In this document: piece by piece, positions 49,047 to 60,373 of the stretch | How the letters are laid out: each line of letters starts with the position of its first letter | Position numbering within the stretch: the first letter of the stretch is position 1 | Assembly (NCBI GenBank): GCA_036971715.1 | Contig: JAVHJL010000010.1 | Coordinates: 620,001 to 684,000, forward strand | Direction: 5' to 3' | DNA: 64,000 nucleotides | Source: Arthrobotrys musiformis | Lineage: Eukaryota; Ascomycota; Orbiliomycetes; Orbiliales; Orbiliaceae | Notes under the pieces: generated by a model | Database searches by the model: none | What the model was told of the DNA's origin: nothing | What the model saw: the letters and a program-made list of their open reading frames with translations, nothing else | Made by a program: the position numbers and the translations under genes

Positions 49047-50865
49047 ATGGAAGCAACTCCGGAGCAGGCCGCAGCGGCCAAAATATTCCAGTCCCTCAAG
49101 GATAACAAGGAAGCATTCTATTCGAACCTTACCGGTGGGTCGATAGCAGAGATCAATTTCGTCACTGCCGTGGCACCGGTATGCATGCACTTCCCCTCCC
49201 TTGCTTTTTTTTCTTTCTTTTCTACTTGGCATCGGTGGATTCTAACTGTGGGGTTATTTACTATCGGATAGATTGCGTATTTTATATACGCCGCGCTTCA
49301 AACCCGCAACGGCTTCTTTCAAGCGGATGAATACTCCTTGCCGTTGTTCCTGATAGATTTTGGATTAAATGCGGCAGCTCTCCTTCTTTCCATTACCGTA
49401 TACTCACAGTATGCCATATACTTCAGTCTCTTCCTCGCCCTTAATGGGCTTGTTATATACTTCACACAGTCTCCATCGAGTCAATCGAAGCAACGAAAGC
49501 CACCGGCGAAGGATGATGCGGCGAAGGAGCTGTCCGAGAAAGAAAAGCTGGATGTTTATCTTCCCAAAAAGGCGTTTATTACAGCTTGGAGGGGTGGCAT
49601 GATGATGATCACTTGTCTTGCCATCCTCGCCGTGGACTTTCCTGTATTCCCCAGGCGGTTCGCTAAAGTCGAGACCTGGGGCCAGAGCTTGGTACGAAAC
49701 GGAACTACCCGAAATCATCCTCGAGGAATACTCAACTAATGATCCCTCGTGGGGGTATACAGATGGACCTCGGTGTCGGCTCGTTCGTCTTTGCCAATGG
49801 TGTCGCCACCGCTCGCGGCATCCTACGAGACGCACACCTCGGCACAACCGCACCCTTATTAACCCGCCTAAAACGAAGCTTCAGAAGCTCATTATCTCTC
49901 CTCGCCCTTGGCCTCGTCCGACTCTTTCTTACTAAAACCGCCGATTACCACGAACACATCACCGAATACGGCCTCCACTGGAACTTCTTCATGACCCTCG
50001 GCTGCCTACCCCCCTTCGTCGCTCTATTCCAAGGAACCTTCACAAAAATGGCTTTCCCTGAGTTATTGGCTATTTGCACCGGTGCGGGGTATCAGTTGGT
50101 TTTATTCAACTATGGGCTACAGAATTGGGTTCTCCTCGCGGAACGGACGAATATTATTAATGCGAATAAAGAAGGGATTGCGTCGTTTTTTGGATACCTC
50201 GCCATCTTCCTCGCGGGCCAGGCGACCGGAATGAGGGTACTACCCCTTCAACAGTCACAGTCACAGGGTAAACAGTCACAAGGACAGGGCAAGCAACCAC
50301 AAGCGATAGGAAAGAAGAAGGCATCCACTCAAAGCGCGGTGAAGAGGCCGCTCCTCAAGCCACTATTACTCCAGGCCATAGTCTGGACGATGTTGTACCA
50401 GTTGACCGATAACTACAAGTACGGCATGATCAATACCCAGATCTCGCGGAGGATAGCCAATATGCCGTATCTATGCTGGGTCGCAGCGTTCAACTGCTGG
50501 CAACTTTTGGCGTTTTATCTGATCGAAGTGGTATGCTGGGGTGATCCGGAGTCCGCTGGTGGGAAGACTGGTTCGGTGGCGACGTATGAGGAGAGGAGTC
50601 CGAGATTATTAAGGGCATTCAATAGGAATGGGTTGATTATCTTCCTTGTGGTGAGTACGATTTCCGCCTTATGGTATATATGCGGCATGCTGACTAGGTC
50701 GTTTTGGGGCTTTAGGCAAATATCACCACCGGGCTAGTTAATATGACCATGAACACGATAGAAACCAAAACGCCGGTTTCTATGGGTGTCTTATTTGCGT
50801 ACGCATTTGGTTTGAGCAGCTTAGCTGTCGGACTTGATCTGAAAAATATCACGATCAAGTTATAG
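49047..50865 (+). CDS. GWT1: Gwt1, GPI inositol acyltransferase
   Basis: ER-membrane enzyme (PIG-W family) that acylates the inositol of GlcN-PI in GPI-anchor synthesis. Exons 49047-49178, 49272-49691, 49763-50650 and 50716-50865 join in phase 0 to give 529 aa. Family marks: KEAFYSNLTGGSIAEINFVT at the N-terminus, IDFGLNAAALLLSITVY, KKAFITAWRGGMMMITCLAI with LAVDFPVFPRRFAKVETWG, the junction to MDLGVGSFVFANGV, EYGLHWNFFMTLGCLPPFVA, and LAERTNIINANKEGIASFFG. The C-terminus has 'NITTGLVNMTMNTIET' and 'GVLFAYAFGLSSLAV'. Many hydrophobic spans are present. A Gln/Lys/Ser-rich insert (residues ~355-390, QSQSQGKQSQGQGKQPQ) forms a cytosolic loop. I start at MEATPEQAAAAK; the frame extends 30 codons upstream without family sequence. 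Gwt1 is the known target of manogepix. Confidence 0.95.
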
Positions 50866-51039
50866 ACGCGAGTCACTCATATCAATTCTTTTTTAAAAGT
50901 ATAGTAGCATATATCGGTGTTTTGAAGCGAAAACTTTAGGGACTTGGATGTATATATTTTTGTACTGGGAAACTCCTATCGTACACCGTAGTATTTAATA
51001 AACTCGTGCCCTAAATCTGCCAATTAGGTATATATGATT

Positions 51040-53454
51040 TTATACAAGAGATAATTCGTCATCCTCATCGCTGTCGAACTGCAGGCTTTCTTCATCGTCA
51101 TCTTCGCTGACATCTTCGTCGCTCTCCTCCTCTTCCTCTTCCTCATCTGCAACCTGTTGGGACTTCTTGCCTTTCAACTTGGCCTTACCGTTCTCCTTTT
51201 GCTTCTTCTCCCGCTTTTCCTCTTCCTTCTTGGCCTCCTCTAGGTTCTTTCTCCTTTCCTCTCTTACGCTCCTCTGGGTGACCACATAAACGCCCAGTGG
51301 ACTCTTCTCCCACTCCAGCCTCTTCGAGAATCCCATAACTTCATCCATCCTTCCAGGACCGAAGTTAACATCCCGCCTCTTCTCCTCAATCCACTTGGCG
51401 TTACTCTCCAACCTCGTCACCAACCCAGCCAACGCATTATTAAACCTAACATTCTTATTCCCAGTACCAGGCGCACTAGCCTTCTTCAAATACTTCCGCA
51501 CAATCACCACGGGTGGAACGATCAATTCCGGGAACGCGACACTGGTGGCCCAGAGGACGAAGTACTCGCTCAGGACCTCCACGACTTGATCTCCGACCCC
51601 ATCCTGCAGGACGCGAGTTCGTAGGTAACTTTTCGGTACCCGGATTATGGTGGCGAAATCCAGGGGTTTGAGCGTTGATGCCTTTGGTGGTTTTTTCATC
51701 TCGTTTGAGGTGAGGATTTCTAGGATTATTGAGGCGAGGGGAATGTACACCCCCGTATGCCTGGATAGTCGGATCAATGATCTGACGAGGTGGAGTCGGA
51801 GTGGGAAGTACTGCGCTGTAGGTATTAACCGCGCCGCGCCGAGGGTGACCTGTACGAGCGGGTAAATCAACGGGTGCAGAGGGCTCTGTTTGCCCTTCTC
51901 GGCTTGCTTCATGCCGTCGCAATGCGTGGCCAGCACTCTGGACCAGAAGTCCAGGGAGTGCACGTACTGCCAGTTGTAGACTTGCTTGTAGCTTTCTTTG
52001 GAGTTGTTTGTGATGCTGTTTCGCAGGTGGACGGCGAGTTGGCGGATGTATCCGAATCCGAGCATGTACGAGAGTTCTTCGTCGACGCCGAAGAGATCGA
52101 TACCGCCGTTTTTCATGAGGTTGATGCTGGGGAGGGTGTGTGTGGTTGTTCCCCTGACGCCCTTGAGGAGACCGTTGTAGGCGGCTTTGAGACATGCTTC
52201 TTGGAGGGTTGAGTCTCCGATGACGATGAGTTTTCGGAGGACGAGGTAGGCGGTTACTCGTGCGGAGTCTTCGGTTGAAGGCGAGGACCAGATTTCTACG
52301 ACCTGCTTCACGAAGTCTCGGAGGAACCGACGGAATGAGAGGAGGTATGGTATTAGGCCAAGAGTAGAGTTGAGGACGAGTTTCGTGGTGGAGGAGTCCG
52401 TGAGATTGGAGAGGAGGTGGAGAAGGGAGGATGAATGGGACTTGAGGAGGGTTGTAAGGGTCTTGAATTTTGCGGAATCGGTGGAGATACGTCTGTAATC
52501 AGGTATTAGCACAAGGCGCCGCAGAAAAAATGCGGTGGAAGAGCTTACATTTTACCGCTGGGCAGCTCCTTCACGGGGAGGTGGTGATTGAGAACCTCTG
52601 GTATCCGCTTCAATGCAAGGACGAGCAAATCGTGATAAACTAGATTGCAGTTAGCATGTTGATTTCCCAGCAGAACCTTGTGATGAGGTCGTACCATCCG
52701 GGTTTGCAATCGAATACTTGAAGTTCTTCTCCTCCGCTTCTCCGACGTGCGCGGCAGCTCTGAATGCGAGGACGACTTCTCTTGTCGCCCTCAAGCTATG
52801 CTGCTCTTTCAAGGACTTCTCCCATTGTTCGATTTGTGACTTCTTGACAATCTTCGAGTTCCCGTCGTCTTCTGCTTTGCCCTTCTTGCCCTTCTTCGAG
52901 GGTGCCTCTTCCTCCTCGTCTTCCTCAAGATCACTGATCGCACTTAGGTCGTCCTGCTCTGCCATCTTGAAATCTAACAGCTCAGAGTCATTCTCCTGTA
53001 GGTACTTGAAGAACTCGGGATCCTTCTCTGCGAGCGCCGCCAATTGGTCCTTGTGGCCCTCAATCGTGTCGGCCCCATCCTCTTCACCCTCATCGGAGCC
53101 CTCTGCACCGACCACCTCCTCCGCCTCATCCCTCTTTCGCTTTCCACTCTTCTCCTTCTTCTTGCTGTCCTTTGCCGGCTGCGACGGGACCTCGAACCCC
53201 CCTTGGAAGAACTGCTCCACGCTCATATCCTCGAACAGATCACCATCAGTCGCCGACGCAACCTTACTCTTCTTCTGCTGTTTCTTAGCTTCATCGTCCG
53301 AAGCCTGTTCGTCGTTATAATACTCCCGATCCTCGGTCTTCCGCTTCTTCGACGTCTTCAGCTTCTGCTTGATCTTCTTGACGGCATTACGCTGCTCGAG
53401 GACTTTGGATAATTTGTTCTTTTCGAACTTCTTGGTAGCTTTCGATTTAGCCAT
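51040..53454 (-). CDS. NOC2: Noc2, nucleolar complex protein 2
   Basis: Noc2 heterodimers with Noc1/Mak21 and Noc3 in pre-60S ribosomal particles and moves them from nucleolus to nucleoplasm. Exons 53454-52695, 52639-52549 and 52492-51040 join in frame to give 767 aa. The N-terminus is highly basic (MAKSKATKKFEKNKLSK), then has acidic runs, EDMSVEQFFQGGFEVP, and AALAEKDPEFFKYLQENDSE, typical of Noc2. Exon 2 supplies VYHDLLVLALKRIPEVLNHH. The HEAT-like core includes STLGLIPYLLSFRRFLRDFV, 'GFGYIRQLAVHLRNSI', 'YNWQYVHSLDFWSRVL', PLIYPLVQVTLGAARLIPTA, 'YFPLRLHLVRSLIRLS' and 'TGVYIPLA'. The tail is basic then strongly acidic (EEEEEESDEDVSEDDDEES). It is convergent with GWT1, with stops 174 bases apart. 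Confidence 0.95.
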
Positions 53455-54413
53455 TATTGGCGATTTATCTCGTATATTGGTTTATGGCGACCAATGGTGG
53501 TTGTGGTGGGGGGGATTGGTCGCGCACCGGTTCGCAGTTATGCTGGGTAAAGGATGTCGAGATGAACTTTTTTTTTTTTTTGATCGAAGGGCTACCGAAC
53601 AGAAATTTTTTGGACGCTGCGCGATGCCAAGAGAAAAAATTGGGAGACCAACACATTTTGGGAGGTTTCGTGTAACGTTGTCAACCCTGTCGCAACACAT
53701 TTTTGTAGAAGCTGTTGGCCGATGTTATTGGAGTGGTCTCGCGGTGGAGTCTAGTGGTCGCTCTGCGTAAGGTGCTTGATGCTGAGCTGCCAATCCAAAG
53801 AGCGAGTTAGCCTCGAGGGTTTCAAGCTGGGAGTAAGTATGGAGGGAATCCTTGCATTGGATTATGGCGCACGGCTCCGAAATTGCCTATTAGTTGCAAG
53901 ATAGCGATTGATATTGCATGTTGAGAGGTCTCGAGGCCGCTAGAATCACAGGGCAGTCTCGTTATGAAGAATCTCGTTATGGCAAATACAGCAAATACGG
54001 TAAAACAACTCGGAACTTATATTCTAAATTTTTTTATCTCAAAACTTTTTTTTGGAAAAAAAAAAAAAAAAAATAAGTAAACAAAATAGACATATAACCG
54101 ATATTGATAGCTTGAATTCAAAACGATATTATCATCCCTCCGTTAAATAGCCATTGAACCAATTCATAACAAGAACTTGAAGCGCCATCATATCCTAAAA
54201 ATCCAGTAACAGTTTTTGACTCCCAAAAGTGCAACGAACAAAAAGTGTTGAGATACAGAATCCCGCTTTTTCGAAACCCGCCGAAATTTACCGGATGACA
54301 GACAAAATTTAAATATTTACAAAGTGGAGAAGGTATAGTGATTTGGTTTATAAGATTTGTCCCATCACCTGGAAAACGAAGAAGAAGAAAAGAACGAGGC
54401 GGAAAAAGCCGTC
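53455..54413. other. Intergenic: NOC2 promoter and small secreted gene 3' side
   Basis: 959 bases. T-rich run at 53568-53581 and A-rich run at 54056-54073. A GTCTAGTGGTCGC string at 53749 resembles a tRNA D-arm but has no matching arms. No gene is seen. Confidence 0.55.
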
Positions 54414-54752
54414 CTACTCGGGTACTTTTCCAGCGACGAGATGATCGAGATATGCAAGGAATTCGTCCTCCGTGACAGTACCCAGCTTGTCGAAAACAGA
54501 GTCCGGCATCGCCTCTAGGGCTTTAATAACTTTGGGATCGAGTATTTCGATCATGGGTAGGTCGAGAAATAATTTCTTGAGTGCCCCAGGCTCCGGAGTG
54601 GTAGCATCTGAGTCAGCTGCCCTCCGAAGAACTTTGGAGTCTGGTTGTGCACGTGAGAGGCGTTTGTGGAGACCCGGGTCGATATTAAGAGGAAACGCTG
54701 GAACAACAGCGGGGAAGACCAAGGAAATGATAAAAACCGCGGAGACCCTCAT
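54414..54752 (-). CDS. Small secreted protein, 112 aa, Kex2-type sites
   Basis: Single exon. A clear signal peptide (MRVSAVFIISLVFPAVVPAF) is followed by a short pro-like region with dibasic sites LHKR (residues 28-31) and LRR (42-44), both suited to Kex2 cleavage. The remaining ~68 residues are acidic with helices (LKKLFLDLPMIEILDPKVIK, EDEFLAYLDHLVAGKVPE). There are no cysteines, unlike classic small effectors. Length, secretion signal and processing sites suggest an effector, pheromone-like or ribosomally made peptide precursor. The C-terminal body is not a tandem peptide repeat, so a RiPP cyclopeptide precursor is unlikely. Family not recognised. Confidence 0.65.
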   Translation of the reverse strand: MRVSAVFIISLVFPAVVPAFPLNIDPGLHKRLSRAQPDSKVLRRAADSDATTPEPGALKKLFLDLPMIEILDPKVIKALEAMPDSVFDKLGTVTEDEFLAYLDHLVAGKVPE

Positions 54753-56278
54753 GGTTGTTTAGAAGATCAATTGATCGGCCAAGCGATTTAATGAAAGACG
54801 TGACTTTTTCTAGGATGTTAAGTCCGACGAGGGTAGATAGCAAGGGCTGTGCTTAATTGCTAAAGAAGGAGGATGCGGAAAGAAGGTATTGACCAGCAAG
54901 GTACAAAAGTATTAGCCAGTATTGATGTAGTATGTAGTGTGAATGGACCCTTTGACCGGGGGCTATGGAAGATCCGATGGACTTAAAAGAGGGTAATCCT
55001 TGCACCGTCGAAATATCAGTTTATATACCCCCCTCCATGGACAAATATCAAGTTCCCTGTAGAAATTACGACATTGAAGCCTCGTGTATCATAGTAAACC
55101 CTCTAACGAAACTTTCCCCAGATACTAGGTCCCTGCATACTGGGGGCTATCGCATTAATGTAAATTAACAGGCGATAGAGTTTAATTCCTAATTAGGTAT
55201 GTAATTCTGTTACAGATCATCTGGAACATATCTTGATCAATTGAGCGAGGAATATCGAAATTTGCGGGGATCCGGATCCAAATCATGTCTGGGTTGGCTT
55301 ATAGTAGTCTGTTACAATCGACGTGCGCCTGTCTTCCTTTTTCGGCCTGGAGGTTCCGAATTCCCCCATTTCGAATTAGTTGGTTGCGTTTCTAAAACAC
55401 AACCTCGCCACAACAACGACCTTCTACGGTGACTCTAGATCCAAGATAGATTAGCGAGAGGCTAATTTCGCCTCCGTAGCGGAAATTTTTGGCGACTAAT
55501 ATGGCTGAAGGCAAGTGCTTTTACTCTTGGTAGAGACTTGGAAGGGGTTAAGATTTGCTAATCCTCCGTCGTTTACTGAAAGGTTTAAAGGCCTGCCAAA
55601 ATGCAACAGTGGATTATTCCTAACTTGAACAATACATTATAGAACCCTTGGCCTTTGCATGGCGTAGGCACCATGCCCTGGAATGGCTGTTACCCAAATG
55701 GAGCTCGTGAATATTCGACTGTCGAGCGCAATTATTTCTTGCTAGTACGTAAGAGCATGAGGGCTTGTTGGAACATCTGAAAACAATGGCATTATTTTTT
55801 TTTTGATTCAAGATTCTGAGGCTCTGGCGCTCTCGGGATTCTCTCCGAATTCTCGAGTATACCAAGATTCTACGTTGCCGTCGATGTGATCTTTTTACAA
55901 ACATCGTGGATTAGTCGTTGAAACCTGTCACTATAAAAGCGGCAATGGATATCCGGATATCAGCATGTCATCTGCTTGGTGTATCTGGCTGCATCTCTCA
56001 GATCTGTTCTGACAAACGCGTGGTTATTACATATACTCCGCGATAGGGATTAAGATTATCACGCAAGGGCCAGGGCCGAGGCTATCTTCATATCACATCA
56101 ATATCGACCTTCTCTCCAGAACGACTTTCCTAATTTTACTGTTCCCTTTTGGGGTTTATCATAGGATCTCTCTCGACCTCGAGGCCTGAACTTGAAGCCA
56201 AAAATTATTAATATACGGTCAAATAGTCTCGCGAAGTCTTTCCTTCATCATAATTCTCTTCCTGGATAAACAAAAAAA
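54753..56278. other. Intergenic with promoter of the DUF7029-type gene
   Basis: 1.5 kb. A TATA box (TATAAAA, 55932-55938) and later CT-rich leader precede the gene at 56279. Frames on both strands are short and lack motifs. Confidence 0.55.
55932..55938 (+). promoter_or_regulatory. TATA box candidate for the secreted DUF7029-type gene
   Basis: TATAAAAG in the sequence CACTATAAAAGCGGC. It implies a leader of about 310 nt to the ATG at 56279. Confidence 0.45.
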
Positions 56279-58160
56279 ATGATACCATCGAAACTCCTAC
56301 CAGTCGCACTATCTCTTAGTTTATTCGGAACACAAGCTTCGGCTGGTGTTTACAACTATAACGGAGATCATGGTTATGCTGCATACGCCCGTTCAAAAGT
56401 CGCTCCTGCTCCGGTAGTCAAACAGGTGCCGGATACCCACAACCTTCTTCCCATCCGCGAGGAATTTATATTCCCACATCTACATAAACGAAGCGACGAT
56501 CTATCGAATTTACATCTCGAAGAGACAGCGACCTTTTATTTCGGAAAACCTGCTAGTAAGTCTATTCTTTATTACATTTTTTGATAGTATCTTGCTAACT
56601 CAGCTGTGGAAATTAGCTGGATATGATATCCATCTTGGCACAATAAATGCAAAGCCTGATCCTGCACATCCTCTAATTGCATTGGAGAAATTCGATGCTT
56701 TGACAAAGAGTATCAGCTGCTGGGGCGAAGATATCGTCCTTGAATTCAATGACGAGAATGCTATGGCCTATGCCATAAAGCAGTGGGACTGGGTTAACAA
56801 AAAGGACGAGGACTACTTCTTCCTAGTTTCCCAGCACCACCATAGCGGCTGCAACCCCCAGGAAGAAAGAAAACCCCACAAAGTCGTCTCCATCAAGTCG
56901 GATACCAAAAAGTCCACGATATCGCTTACTGTTGAAAATACATCATGGGACAATGCACTCGGGGACTTCACATTCAAATTCGAAACTATCCAACATCCTA
57001 TCATCAAGCGCCTTGCCAAAAGACGAGACCCGTATGAGATCGGATACTATCCCTCTCCTATTTCCATCATCATTGCGGATTTTATCTGCGCCAGGGCTAA
57101 TGCTGCCGGTATCAAATTACATGGATGCAAACCGAATGGTGAATTTGGCTTTGGAAGTCCAGAAATTCTAATCGGTGCTGCTAAGGCCGCACTCGAAGGA
57201 GCTTGGAAGCTCATCCCAAATTTCGATGCTAAGGCTTCAGCCACCATTCAGTGGGGAAGCGAAGACCCGAAATCTAGATACGTGTTCGTAGAAACGAGTG
57301 GCAGTATCCCAGAGATCGAAGGGGTTAACTCCAACTACGAGGTCAAGGGAACCTGCATCGGGTGTTTTGTCAAGGGTACCTTTGAGTATACTGCCTCAGG
57401 TGGGCGTGACTCGAAGACCGGAAAGACCGAGTTGATTGTTGGGTTCCAGCCGAAGATAAAGGCCAAGCTTCAACTTGAACTTACCGGAAAAGTCACTATA
57501 TCCAAGGAACTCAATTATGTCGCAGACTTCATCTCGCAAGGGTTGAAAGCGTATATGATCCAGGGTATCATCTGCTTAGAACCTCAATTCTTGAGCGGAC
57601 CTGGCGTTGTAATGAAAGCAGGTGCTTCAGGAAACTTCACCGTTGGATTTACTATGGAGACTGGTTCGTCTCTTATTATGTTGAAGGCTACCAGTGACTC
57701 GGAGATTCAAGTTCTTCAGAAAGACTGGGGCAATCTCAAAGTCGAACCTATCTTCCACGCTTCTCATTTAGCATCACGCTCCGAAGTCAACCCGTACTTC
57801 CGCCTTGGAGTAGGTGTCGGCGCGACGTTCTTCAAAAACAGCACAATCAGCGGCAAGCTCGGTGTCTGGGCGGGCTTGAACCCCCAGATCCTTTCGACCA
57901 TGGACTTAGGCTACGATTCCAAGGGCCTCTGCGAGGGTAAACCACAAATCGGTGCGAAGTTCGAGAGCGGGTTTAGAGTCGACTACAGCTACACCACAGT
58001 AGCTAAGATGGAGGCTGCGAGCAAGCTTGCCAACTTTCTATTCGACTTGGTAAAGCCGCAGAGCATGTCCGACGTGCGCGCGCCTACGTCCCTCAACCAA
58101 GATAAAAAGCACATTCTTTTTGAGAAACAATTTTCGTTTTGCAAAGCCCTGACGCTTTGA
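56279..58160 (+). CDS. Secreted fungal protein, DUF7029/DUF7223 type
   Basis: Exons 56279-56555 and 56617-58160 join in phase 1 to give 606 aa. Signal peptide at the N-terminus (MIPSKLLPVALSLSLFGTQA). A propeptide-like segment ends at the Kex2 site HLHKR (~residue 64), followed by SDDLSNLHLEE. The first domain (~70-200) has 'ISCWGEDIVLEFNDENAM' and 'YAIKQWDWVNKKDEDYFFLV', with HHSGCN further on. This is the sequence-rule/Trp pattern I associate with DUF7029. The second domain (~290-590) is beta-rich: RYVFVETSGSIPEIEGVNSN, VKGTCIGCFVKGTFEYTA, 'GKLGVWAGLNPQILSTMDLG'. Function is unknown; extracellular or wall location is inferred from the signal and Kex2 site. The intron ends at AAATTAG, not the nearer CTCAG, because only that keeps the frame. 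The domain names are from memory. Confidence 0.8.
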
Positions 58161-58477
58161 TTGACCTTTCTTTTGTTTTGTTTCAGGTTAAATCATAGAA
58201 TATACCATATACCCATCATGGAGCGGAAATCTTGTACATAGTCATATATATACCTAATACTAATTAGATACCACACAATCGGAGTCAATTCTCTCTTTAT
58301 ATCTTTTTCTATTTAACTTCGTTAATTGAAGGTCGCACCAGTGCTCGCTATATATTTAATTTGTCTTCGTGCCAACAGAAATCCTTGGCTTCGGATGGGA
58401 CCTTGGTGATAATCAGATAAGTGACCCATAGATCTATAGGCATTCTGAAATAAGGGCACTTGGTGCCCTTGGGATTA

Positions 58478-59008
58478 CTAGATGGTTGCGTAGGCAACTT
58501 TGAAAGGTCTGAAATCAACAAAAACGACTCTTCCTGGGGACTTCCCTCCAAATAGTACGCTGGACCAGACCGCCGAAAGAACTAATGCCAGTAAACAGTA
58601 CCCTACGATTTCTCCACATATTTTCTTGACCTTCTTGTTCCCCTTCATCATTGAAAATGCCGGGAAAGCACATAAATGGAATACTAGGGCAGAAAATAGC
58701 CCGCCAACATCATCATGTTCAAATAACCAACCCCCCCACCCCTTATCCAAAGTCGCAAGTTTGCCAGATACCAACAGCCAGCAAGTGTAGTACGTTAAAG
58801 ATCCAGCGAGGATGCCGAAGATGGAGAGCGAGAGACCCCATTGGAATGATACCTTGCCAGACGTCTTTTCGGCTTGGTAGAGGTCGTATTCGTAGGCGTC
58901 TGCATCGGTGAGAATGCGGTCCGTGGGTTTGACCCAAACCTGAACGCGGGATTGGAGTTTGCGGAGAGTTTCCACAATAGTGGGATCTTCTTCGGATTTG
59001 TGGGTCAT
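58478..59008 (-). CDS. Small integral membrane protein, unknown function
   Basis: Single-exon frame of 176 aa. A charged N-terminal ~55 residues (MTHKSEEDPTIVETLRKLQS, with VWVKPTDRILTDADAYEYDL) precede three hydrophobic spans: WGLSLSIFGILAGSLTYYTC (~60-82), GGLFSALVFHLCAFPAF (~102-118) and CLLALVLSAVWSSVLFG (~138-154). The loop MMKGNKKVKKICGE is basic. There is no signal peptide or known domain. Uninterrupted frame, consistent hydrophobicity and Glu/Asp balance support it being real. The 3' end is 318 bases from the DUF7029-type stop, which is convergent with it. Family not recognised. Confidence 0.62.
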   Translation of the reverse strand: MTHKSEEDPTIVETLRKLQSRVQVWVKPTDRILTDADAYEYDLYQAEKTSGKVSFQWGLSLSIFGILAGSLTYYTCWLLVSGKLATLDKGWGGWLFEHDDVGGLFSALVFHLCAFPAFSMMKGNKKVKKICGEIVGYCLLALVLSAVWSSVLFGGKSPGRVVFVDFRPFKVAYATI

Positions 59009-59116
59009 ATCTGATAACGCTGCTTAGGAGAGAAGGAACAGATAATTATCAGATGTAAAGTTATAAAAATTAGTCGAGATAGTTTGTATTTGACAAGGGC
59101 AAGTTATAGAATCCTT

Positions 59117-59656
59117 TTAATATTCGATTTTTGTTTCAGGGTAGCTCGGATTTGAAGATACCACGATATGCGAAAGCTCCTGAGAAGGACCTAGTCTAAG
59201 GATAAGCTCGAGCTCAACAAAACTAATCCGCATATATTGAAGCGTTGAAAATGTACTTGACATGCTAGCTCCACGCCATATGAAACTTAGTAGTAGCTCC
59301 AAGGAACACGTTATTTGCTCCCACGGGGCCAACATTGATATAGAACTTTTGAGCTCATTCCCACGAGGCCAACTCATCCTCGCCGGCGGTGCGCGTTTCG
59401 CAATGTAACGTTGTAACCCGAAATGGTAAATAACCGGGGCAGCCTCCAGATAGCTGCTAGTTGTAGGTATACGGCGGTAGCTAGAGCTATTAACTCCGTT
59501 TTTTCCCTTCGAGGGGTCGTAGGAGGAGAATCTTAATGCATGATCCCCCCCACATATCCGCTCGTGTCGTACGGTTTGAATACGGCACTTTGCATGATCA
59601 ATGCGTGGTAGATATAAAAGTGAGCAGGTTATTGTATAAAGAAGCCAGCTGAACAC
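59117..59656 (-). CDS. Doubtful 179-codon open frame
   Basis: An uninterrupted frame starts MFSWLLYTITCSLLYLPRID, a hydrophobic start that could be a signal anchor. The rest is mixed, with no motif, and the region also has frames on the other strand. It is the longest unexplained frame in this interval, between the membrane-protein gene start and RMD5. Treat as unproven. Confidence 0.2.
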   Translation of the reverse strand: MFSWLLYTITCSLLYLPRIDHAKCRIQTVRHERICGGDHALRFSSYDPSKGKNGVNSSSYRRIPTTSSYLEAAPVIYHFGLQRYIAKRAPPARMSWPRGNELKSSISMLAPWEQITCSLELLLSFIWRGASMSSTFSTLQYMRISFVELELILRLGPSQELSHIVVSSNPSYPETKIEY

Positions 59657-60373
59657 CTGTATTTAACTCAAGCCCACCCTCCGGTCGTAGTACGAAGTCT
59701 GCAAGAGGGAAAACTGTTGGATATAGAACGGCGCTTTCCTGGTGCAACCTTCCTGGTATAGATCCTGCCTTGGGCTTCTTTATCAGAATGAGCCTGGCCC
59801 GGCATCAATTTGTCGTAGATGGTAGTATCTCTAGTCACCATTCCAAGATAAGGCAATCAACTCGAATCCGGGTTGCACATGTTGTACTTTGTAACTGCTC
59901 CATTTTGTTGAACACCCACTGTTTTTGTAAATTAAATTTAATAGCCGTCGAGGTCAGCGAGAATAGGACGCGAGAATAGTTCGATTATGAAAATTGTGAT
60001 TCCCAAATGATCCTATGAGAGTACCTACATGGTAAATTCTTTATTAAAGATGGCCGGGGCATTCGATTCTCAGCTTAGGAACTCCGAGCTAATGCATATG
60101 CGCATAGCTAAGTTCCCGGGTCAGAGGCCGGTATCCTCAATATCTGTGGTCACGTGCCATTGTGTCAGAATGCCAAGCCTGGATACTGACGCCACACCCC
60201 GAAACCGCGATCAAGCCGACAGCTGCTAATTAGCCCACTTTAGCCTCCTCCACGCTACCACGCCACCATTCTCCAACGATGTATCGCCGATGATATTGTA
60301 ATCCACTCTTCCTCCGGGGATCCAACAACCACTACTTACCGGACCTATACTACAACCACGGGAGCGATTCAGG
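59657..60373. other. Intergenic: RMD5 upstream region
   Basis: About 720 bases. The RMD5 leader includes AGGATGGATG directly at the start. No other element was identified. Confidence 0.5.

Noticed and set aside
52718..53412. Ser/Leu-rich plus frames of 122-200 codons
   Set aside because: Antisense of the Lys/Glu-rich NOC2 N-terminus.
53740..53830. tRNA-like GTCTAGTGGTC and GGGTTTCAAGC strings
   Set aside because: The spacing between arms is wrong and the acceptor stem does not pair.
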